Origin: an uncultured Eubacteriales bacterium
GTDB lineage: Bacteria; Bacillota; Clostridia; Oscillospirales; Acutalibacteraceae
Length of the DNA stretch: 26,562 nucleotides
Direction: 5' to 3'
Assembly: GCA_934541115.1 (NCBI GenBank)
Contig: CAKTDF010000025.1
Coordinates: 1-26,562, forward strand
The translations under genes and the position numbers were made by a program. This document shows positions 22,545 to 26,562 of the stretch, in pieces; the first letter of the stretch is position 1; every line of letters starts with the position of its first letter. The notes below the pieces were generated by a model. That model saw only the letters and a program-made list of their open reading frames with translations, was not told the origin of the DNA and ran no database searches.

Positions 22545-22698
22545 GATTTTATATATCATAGTGAAATACGAACCCGCACAGTTGTCAGATAAAAAATGTA
22601 AAATGTGTATGCTTTTCGCATTGTTGGAAAACATTGCAAACGCTAAATAAAAATTATGGATTCTCACGGCAAAAACTCGAAAATTTTTCAAAAAACCC

Positions 22699-22727
22699 TT
22701 GCTTTTTGGCGCAATATCTGTTAGAAT
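22699..22727 (+). promoter_or_regulatory. Promoter of rpmB
   Basis: TTGCTT (22699-22704), 17 bases, TAGAAT (22722-22727), about 45 bases before the ATG. Confidence 0.65.
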
Positions 22728-22772
22728 ATTTCTCGCTTATGGTTCATCAATAGTTATAAGGAGGTGCTGAAG

Positions 22773-22961
22773 ATGGCTAAATGCGATTTCTGCGGTAAGG
22801 ATGTATCCTTCGGCATTAAGGTTTCTCACTCACACAGACGTTCAAACAGAACTTGGAAGCCCAACGTTAAGCGCGTAAAGGCTATAGTGAACGGTTCGCC
22901 CAAGCGCGTTTACGCTTGCACTCGTTGCCTTCGTTCGGGTAAGGTCACCCGCGCAATCTGA
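22773..22961 (+). CDS. rpmB: 50S ribosomal protein L28
   Basis: A 62-residue ribosomal protein, the normal length. It begins MAKCDFCGKD and has the L28 core GIKVSHSHRRSNRTWKPN. It is the zinc-binding version with two CxxC pairs: CDFC near the start and CTRC near the end. GGAGG lies eight bases before ATG 22773; the in-frame GTG at 22764 sits inside that site and is not used. Transcribed alone between its own promoter and a strong terminator. Confidence 0.97.
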   Translation: MAKCDFCGKDVSFGIKVSHSHRRSNRTWKPNVKRVKAIVNGSPKRVYACTRCLRSGKVTRAI

Positions 22962-22979
22962 TTTGATTTGAAACTTTAT

Positions 22980-23005
22980 GGGCTTTCTTGGCAAAGCCCT
23001 TTTTT
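22980..23005 (+). terminator. Terminator of rpmB
   Basis: GGGCTTT (22980-22986) pairs with AAAGCCC (22993-22999), followed by six T. Classic intrinsic terminator. Confidence 0.9.
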
Positions 23006-23070
23006 CGTCTGAAAAAAGCAAAAGCCGATTGTGTCTGTTCGCTTGGCGGTGCGGTGCTTTCGGTCAATAC

Positions 23071-23157
23071 GCCGGAATGATGGAATTGGCAGACGTGCTG
23101 GACTCAAAATCCAGTGGTGGCGACACCGTGCGGGTTCGACCCCCGCTTCCGGCACCA
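23071..23157 (+). tRNA. tRNA-Leu (anticodon CAA)
   Basis: Acceptor stem GCCGGAA (23071-23077) pairs with TTCCGGC (23147-23153); discriminator A and an encoded CCA follow. The anticodon stem CTGGA/TCCAG encloses loop CTCAAAA, giving anticodon CAA (23105-23107), which reads UUG. The long variable arm (TGGTGGCGACACCGT region) marks a class II leucine tRNA, and GGTTCGACCCC is the T arm. Confidence 0.96.
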
Positions 23158-23171
23158 ACTCTTAAAATTTT

Positions 23172-23209
23172 GCAAACCCTTGATATGATTGGGTTTGCGG
23201 AATTTTTTT
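23172..23209 (+). terminator. Terminator after tRNA-Leu
   Basis: GCAAACCC (23172-23179) pairs with GGGTTTGC (23191-23198), then seven T (23203-23209). Confidence 0.85.
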
Positions 23210-23360
23210 ACTTGTATTTCTACTTCTTCATGTGCTTCACTCGCATACCGGCAGATTTGTTGTTTGTAGTTTTTGAAAAATATAGAATAAAACGTATTGA
23301 CAGAACCGACATTGCTATCGCCGATTTATCGGTTAATATGTAAATTTTGATACGCACGGA

Positions 23361-23401
23361 TTGACAATCTCTGTTCGCTGATGTATAATTCAAGTTATAC
23401 A
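23361..23401 (+). promoter_or_regulatory. Promoter and palindromic operator of the TetR gene
   Basis: A perfect consensus promoter, TTGACA (23361-23366), 17 bases, TATAAT (23384-23389). The -10 lies inside the palindrome TGTATAATTCAAGTTATACA (23382-23401), the usual size and position for a TetR autorepression site. Its right arm CAAGTTATA recurs at 23407-23415. Confidence 0.8.
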
Positions 23402-23432
23402 TAACGCAAGTTATAAATACGGAGGTGCGAAT

Positions 23433-24005
23433 ATGCCCGCAAAAGCAAAAGTCACAAGAGAAATGATTATTGACGCAGCCTTTGCGGTTGCCCGCGAAAC
23501 AGGTGCGGAAAACATCAACGCAAGGACTGTTTCGGAAAGACTGCATTGCTCCACACAGCCCGTCATGTATCATTTTGCGACGATTGAAGAATTGAAACGG
23601 ACTGTCTATGCGAAGGCTGATCTTTATCATTCACAATATCTGATGAATATGAGAAAAACACCGGAAGGTGCTGCGCTCGGAATCGGAATGAATTATATCC
23701 GCTTTGCAATCGAGGAACCACACTTGTTCCGTTTTCTTTTTCAGTCGGATTTTTTTAGCGGAAAGACAATGCTTGAACTGATCGATGCCGAGGAACTTAC
23801 ACCTGTTCTTTCGGCGATGCAGCGAGCCTTGGGTGTCGGTATGGAGCAGACAAAAAGTGTCTTTCTGATTGTTTTCTTGTTTGCTCACGGGTATGCAAGC
23901 ATTATCGCCAACAATTCACTGAAATACGACGAGAAGCTTATCAATTCTCATTTGGAGCGGGCATACAGAGGCGCAATATTGGCGGCGCAGAAGGAAATGC
24001 TATGA
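23433..24005 (+). CDS. TetR/AcrR-family transcriptional regulator
   Basis: A 190-residue repressor. The N-terminal helix-turn-helix domain is at residues 5-52 (TREMIIDAAFAVARETG, then ARTVSERLHCSTQPVMYHF). A helical ligand-binding domain (WHG-type C-terminal family) follows and contains FRFLFQSDFF. The start ATG follows GGAGG by seven bases. The consensus promoter with an embedded palindrome suggests autorepression. The next gene encodes a cysteine-rich KTR protein, 41 bases downstream, probably co-transcribed. Ligand unknown. Like its neighbours, this gene is less G/C-rich than the operon at 7-19 kb. Confidence 0.88.
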   Translation: MPAKAKVTREMIIDAAFAVARETGAENINARTVSERLHCSTQPVMYHFATIEELKRTVYAKADLYHSQYLMNMRKTPEGAALGIGMNYIRFAIEEPHLFRFLFQSDFFSGKTMLELIDAEELTPVLSAMQRALGVGMEQTKSVFLIVFLFAHGYASIIANNSLKYDEKLINSHLERAYRGAILAAQKEML

Positions 24006-24046
24006 CGAGATCAATGGACGACCATTTGCGATTGGAGGCGGTATGA

Positions 24047-24235
24047 ATGGCGGAGACTTTGAAATCGAAATTGGAGTGGCTTTTCTGTCCCAAATGCGGC
24101 GGCAAAACAAGAATACAGGTACGACCGCATACGGTGTTAGAGGACTTTCCTTTGTTTTGCCCAAAGTGCAAATATACCTGTGTGATTCGTTTCAAAAATG
24201 AGAAAATTGAAGAAACCAAAATGCCAGACTCTTAG
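24047..24235 (+). CDS. Cysteine-rich KTR domain protein
   Basis: A 62-residue protein with two CPxC zinc-ribbon halves: FCPKCGGKTRIQVR near residue 14-27 and LFCPKCKYTC near 36-45. The KTRIQVR segment after the first knuckle is the signature of the Cys_rich_KTR family. These small proteins are common beside TetR regulators and in conjugative transposons of Firmicutes; their function is not known. GGAGG lies eight bases before the ATG. A strong terminator overlaps the stop codon, closing a two-gene unit with the TetR gene. Confidence 0.85.
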   Translation: MAETLKSKLEWLFCPKCGGKTRIQVRPHTVLEDFPLFCPKCKYTCVIRFKNEKIEETKMPDS

Positions 24236-24283
24236 ACGCAGTGCAAATCGGTGAATCGGTTTGTGTTGCGTCTATTGTTTTTT
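24233..24283 (+). terminator. Terminator of the TetR-KTR unit
   Basis: TAGACGCA (24233-24240) pairs with TGCGTCTA (24267-24274), with an inner CAAATCG/CGGTTTG helix; six T follow at 24278-24283. The stem starts inside the KTR stop codon. Confidence 0.88.
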
Positions 24284-24412
24284 AGGCTGGAAGTTTGCAG
24301 GAAGGTCTTGCTGTGAATGATGTAATGCGTGAACTTTGAAATTTGAAGCATGTCGTTGTGGAGGGTGTTGTTCTTACACGATACTGCATCGATGAAATTT
24401 GCGGAAATAGAA

Positions 24413-24919
24413 ATGAATAGAGAAGAAATATTAAAAACAAATAAGCATTACTGGGATACATACGCTGATCTGTGGTTTGGCACTACTGCGCTTCCTACAT
24501 ATGGCGTACACTTTGTAACTGAGGATGAATTACACTTACTCGGTGATGTTTCGGGAAAGAAAATGCCTGAGATTTGCTGTGGCAGCGGTCATTCTCTGAA
24601 ATATCATGCAGATAGAAATGCCGGAGAATTATGGAGTGTTGATTTTTCTCATAAACAGCTTGAAAATGCTGAACGGTATTTGAGTGAAAACGGTTACGCT
24701 GCTAATTTTATCTGCTCTCCGATGGAAGCTGATATGGATATCCCGAAAGAGTATTTCGATTTCGTATACTCGATATATGGTATCGGATGGACAACTGATT
24801 TGGACGGTACTTTCCAGAAGATCGCATCGTATCTGAAAAAAGACGGCATCTTCATTTTTAGCCGGCATCATACCGATAATATAATTCCAAACAGTGGAAA
24901 GACCGGCTGCGGCGGCTGA
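24413..24919 (+). pseudogene. Class I SAM methyltransferase, 3'-truncated
   Basis: The 168 residues from ATG 24413 match the start of a clostridial methyltransferase family that normally runs to about 250 residues. An N-terminal NKHYWDTYADLWFGTT segment precedes motif I, EICCGSGHS. Then come ELWSVDFSHKQLENAERYL, FDFVYSIYGIGWTTDL and a motif ending in FSRHHT. After that the similarity stops and a short tail, NIIPNSGKTGCGG, runs into a stop. The first Gly of motif I (normally EIGCGSG) is Cys here, another sign of decay. The tail ends in a hairpin, GCGGCT (24912-24917) / AGCCGC (24926-24931). Ribosome binding site is weak. Expected length is from memory of the family, so truncation is likely but unproven. 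Confidence 0.65.
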
Positions 24920-25170
24920 AATAAAAGCCGCGTAGACTATGGATAAAATTTGATTACAGTCTGTCACATCAGCAGCCTAAAAAGCCGTAATCACAACTGG
25001 TATAAATTCCATATTGCAAGTTTTGATTGCTCTGATACCTATGTATTGGATAGTAGAGGTAATAAAGCATAAATTTTGTAATTCTGATTTTTTGTTTATT
25101 CAAATATTGATTTTTATATAAAAATGTGATAAATTTGTTAAGAGACTATTTAAAAACGGAGGAGAAGAAA
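24920..25170 (+). other. Gene-poor gap with a possible gene remnant
   Basis: No intact gene. An open frame of about 40 codons without a start, ending RNHNWYKFHIASFDC ... RGNKA at the TAA near 25072, could be the tail of a lost gene. The rest is very A/T-rich and contains a promoter candidate for the next gene. Confidence 0.35.
25107..25135 (+). promoter_or_regulatory. Candidate promoter of the LRR protein gene
   Basis: TTGATT (25107-25112), 17 bases, TAAATT (25130-25135), about 35 bases before the ATG, in an A/T-rich stretch. Confidence 0.45.
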
Positions 25171-26562
25171 ATGAAAACAGCAAAAAAGACCTTGACGTTC
25201 GCTTTTATCCTCGCAGCTCTGCTGTGCTTGCTTGTTATTTCCGCAAGTGCGTATGACGGCACACAGTACAGAAACACGGGCATATACTACGAAATTAAAA
25301 ACGGCGAGGCAAGAATCACCGACGCAGACAGAAATATTGTAAAAGCTGACATACCAAAAAGTATAAACGGTTGTCCGGTAACTAGCATTGGCGGTTATGC
25401 GTTCTACGGTTGCACGGGACTTACAAGCATAACAATTCCGAACAGCGTAACGAGCATTGGCAATTCTGCGTTCTGGGGCTGCACGAGACTTACAAGCATA
25501 ACAATCCCGAACAGTGTTACGAGCATTGGCATTTCTACGTTCTGGGGATGCTCGGGACTTACAAGCATAACAATTCCGAACGCTGTAACAAGCATTAGCG
25601 ATTTTACGTTCATGAGTTGCACGGGGCTTACAAGTATAACAATCCCGAACAGCGTAACGAGCATTGGCAATTCTGCGTTCAACGGTTGCACGGGACTTAC
25701 AAGCATAACGATTCCGAACAGCGTGAATAACATTGGAGTATGTGCGTTCGTTGATTGCGCGGAACTCACAAGCATAACAATTCCTTACAGCGTGACAAGC
25801 ATTGGCTCTTCTGCGTTTAGCGACTGCACAGGACTTACAAGCATAACAATTCCGAACAGCGTAACGGGCATTGGCAATTCTGCGTTCAGTTGTTGCACCG
25901 GACTTACAAGCATAACAATTCCAAACAGCGTGACGAGCATTGGCGGTGGTGCATTCCGTGGCTGCAGTGGACTGGAAAGAATAAGCGTAAATTCCGGAAA
26001 CAAGTTTTATATTGGCAAGAACAACTGCCTTATTGAGAAAAAATCCAAATCGCTGATTTCCGGTTGCAAGAACAGTATAATTCCGTCTGACGGCAGCGTA
26101 ACGAATATTGGCTATTCTGCGTTCGAAGGCTGCGCGGGACTTAAAAGCATAACAATCCCGAACAGCGTAACGGGCATTGGCAATTCTACGTTTTGGGGCT
26201 GCACAGGGCTTACAAGCGTAACAATAGGCAACAGCGTAACGAGTATTGGCAATTGGGTGTTTTCGTGTTGCACTTCTCTTAAAAGCATAACAATAGGCAA
26301 CAGCGTGACGAGCATTGGCGATGGTGCTTTCTCAGGTTGCACGGGACTTACAAGCATAACAATCCCGAACAGTGCAAAGAACATTGGAAGTTTTTCGTTC
26401 TCCGATTGCACAAACCTTGAAAAAGTATATTACACAGGCACCGAAGAACAATGGAAAAAAATCTCAATCGGAAGCTATAACGATGACCTGTTAAATGCTG
26501 CAATTCATTATAATTATTCCGAGCCGGTTTTGGACAGCTATACCAACGAACATCTGAACTTT
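25171..26562 (+). CDS. Secreted BspA-like leucine-rich repeat protein (5' part)
   Basis: The frame is open from ATG 25171 to the window edge (464 codons, no stop), so the gene continues beyond it. GGAGGAG lies eight bases upstream. A Sec signal peptide covers about residues 1-28 (KTAKK, hydrophobic core, cut after SASA). After a lead-in domain (GIYYEIKNGEARITD) come 14 repeats of the LRR_5/TpLRR type, basic unit LTSITIPNSVTSIGNSAF plus GCTG, 23 residues each. The ninth is interrupted by a longer segment (SVNSGNKFYIGKNNC ... SIIPSDGS) typical of this family. The repeat region is closed by a cap, YYTGTEEQWKKISIG. Such proteins mediate adhesion or sit on the surface of gut anaerobes. Anchor and C-terminal domains are outside the window. 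Confidence 0.92.
   Translation, partial: MKTAKKTLTFAFILAALLCLLVISASAYDGTQYRNTGIYYEIKNGEARITDADRNIVKADIPKSINGCPVTSIGGYAFYGCTGLTSITIPNSVTSIGNSAFWGCTRLTSITIPNSVTSIGISTFWGCSGLTSITIPNAVTSISDFTFMSCTGLTSITIPNSVTSIGNSAFNGCTGLTSITIPNSVNNIGVCAFVDCAELTSITIPYSVTSIGSSAFSDCTGLTSITIPNSVTGIGNSAFSCCTGLTSITIPNSVTSIGGGAFRGCSGLERISVNSGNKFYIGKNNCLIEKKSKSLISGCKNSIIPSDGSVTNIGYSAFEGCAGLKSITIPNSVTGIGNSTFWGCTGLTSVTIGNSVTSIGNWVFSCCTSLKSITIGNSVTSIGDGAFSGCTGLTSITIPNSAKNIGSFSFSDCTNLEKVYYTGTEEQWKKISIGSYNDDLLNAAIHYNYSEPVLDSYTNEHLNF
25378..26430 (+). repeat. Array of 14 LRR-coding repeats, 69-bp unit
   Basis: Each 23-codon unit is 69 bases, with strongly conserved core ACTTACAAGCATAACAATT and a variable stretch around GGCAATTCTGCGTTC. 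Several copies are nearly identical at the nucleotide level. Units 1-8 and 10-13 are regular; unit 9 is longer and unit 14 leads into the cap. Confidence 0.88.

Larger units (their letters stand above)
22440..22772 (+). other. Intergenic region between sialidase and rpmB
   Basis: No gene is supported. The left part is a terminator-like hairpin; the right part holds the rpmB promoter; the middle is A/T-rich with no further structure seen. Confidence 0.6.

Noticed and set aside
22467..22691. Minus-strand 74-codon open frame between sialidase and rpmB
   Set aside because: It crosses the terminator hairpin, has no ribosome binding site and no recognisable motif.
25404..26411. Minus-strand open frames with a regular VTLFGIVMLVSPVQP-like repeat
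   Set aside because: They are the antisense reading of the LRR repeats. Regularity comes from the coding repeats on the plus strand, which have a signal peptide, ribosome binding site and one continuous frame.
25378..26430. Regular repeats resembling a CRISPR array
   Set aside because: The 69-base period keeps a single open frame, units encode the LRR_5 pattern, and there are no unique spacers between identical palindromic repeats.

Overview
The window looks like a chromosomal segment of a strictly anaerobic, probably gut-associated Clostridia bacterium (Oscillospirales/Ruminococcaceae-like). This is inferred from the oxygen-sensitive Fe-S enzymes, GGAGG ribosome binding sites, sigma-A promoters of TTGACA/TATAAT type, a clostridial L28 protein, a sialidase, a BspA-type leucine-rich-repeat surface protein and a cysteine-rich KTR protein of the kind common in Firmicutes mobile elements. 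No species can be named from the sequence alone.

Left part (1-6784): an anchored alpha/beta hydrolase and a zinc-ribbon membrane protein (+ strand), then an HSL-type esterase (- strand). Next is a leftward three-gene operon (carboxymuconolactone-decarboxylase family protein, cytosolic flavodoxin, flavodoxin-like lipoprotein) divergent from a MerR regulator. The two promoters of this pair run towards each other, and a 20-bp MerR-type palindrome lies in a 19-bp spacer. A bidirectional terminator separates MerR from an anchored protein of unknown function.

Centre (6860-19526): this is the most interesting region. It is a tightly packed, co-directional block of about 12 kb: thioredoxin-like ferredoxin; [FeFe]-hydrogenase with group B-like motifs; HdrB; HdrC; HdrA; MvhD/FlxD; FlxC; FlxB; FlxA; a fumarate-reductase-type Fe-S subunit; the flavoprotein subunit; fumarase alpha and beta; and a PQ-loop/SemiSWEET-like small membrane protein. 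HdrABC-Flx is an established NAD(P)H-oxidising, flavin-bifurcating module. Here it is fused genetically to a soluble fumarate reductase, a class I fumarase and a hydrogenase. The simplest reading is a cytosolic route malate -> fumarate -> succinate in which NADH oxidation is split between fumarate (high potential) and ferredoxin (low potential), with the hydrogenase disposing of or recovering the low-potential electrons as H2. The wiring is inference; the gene content is seen directly.

Right part (19548-26562): an amidohydrolase plus anchored sialidase operon, rpmB (L28), tRNA-Leu(CAA), then an accessory-looking stretch. That stretch holds a TetR regulator with a palindrome over a consensus promoter, a cysteine-rich KTR protein, a 3'-truncated methyltransferase, a gene-poor gap, and the 5' part of a secreted BspA-like repeat protein that runs off the window.
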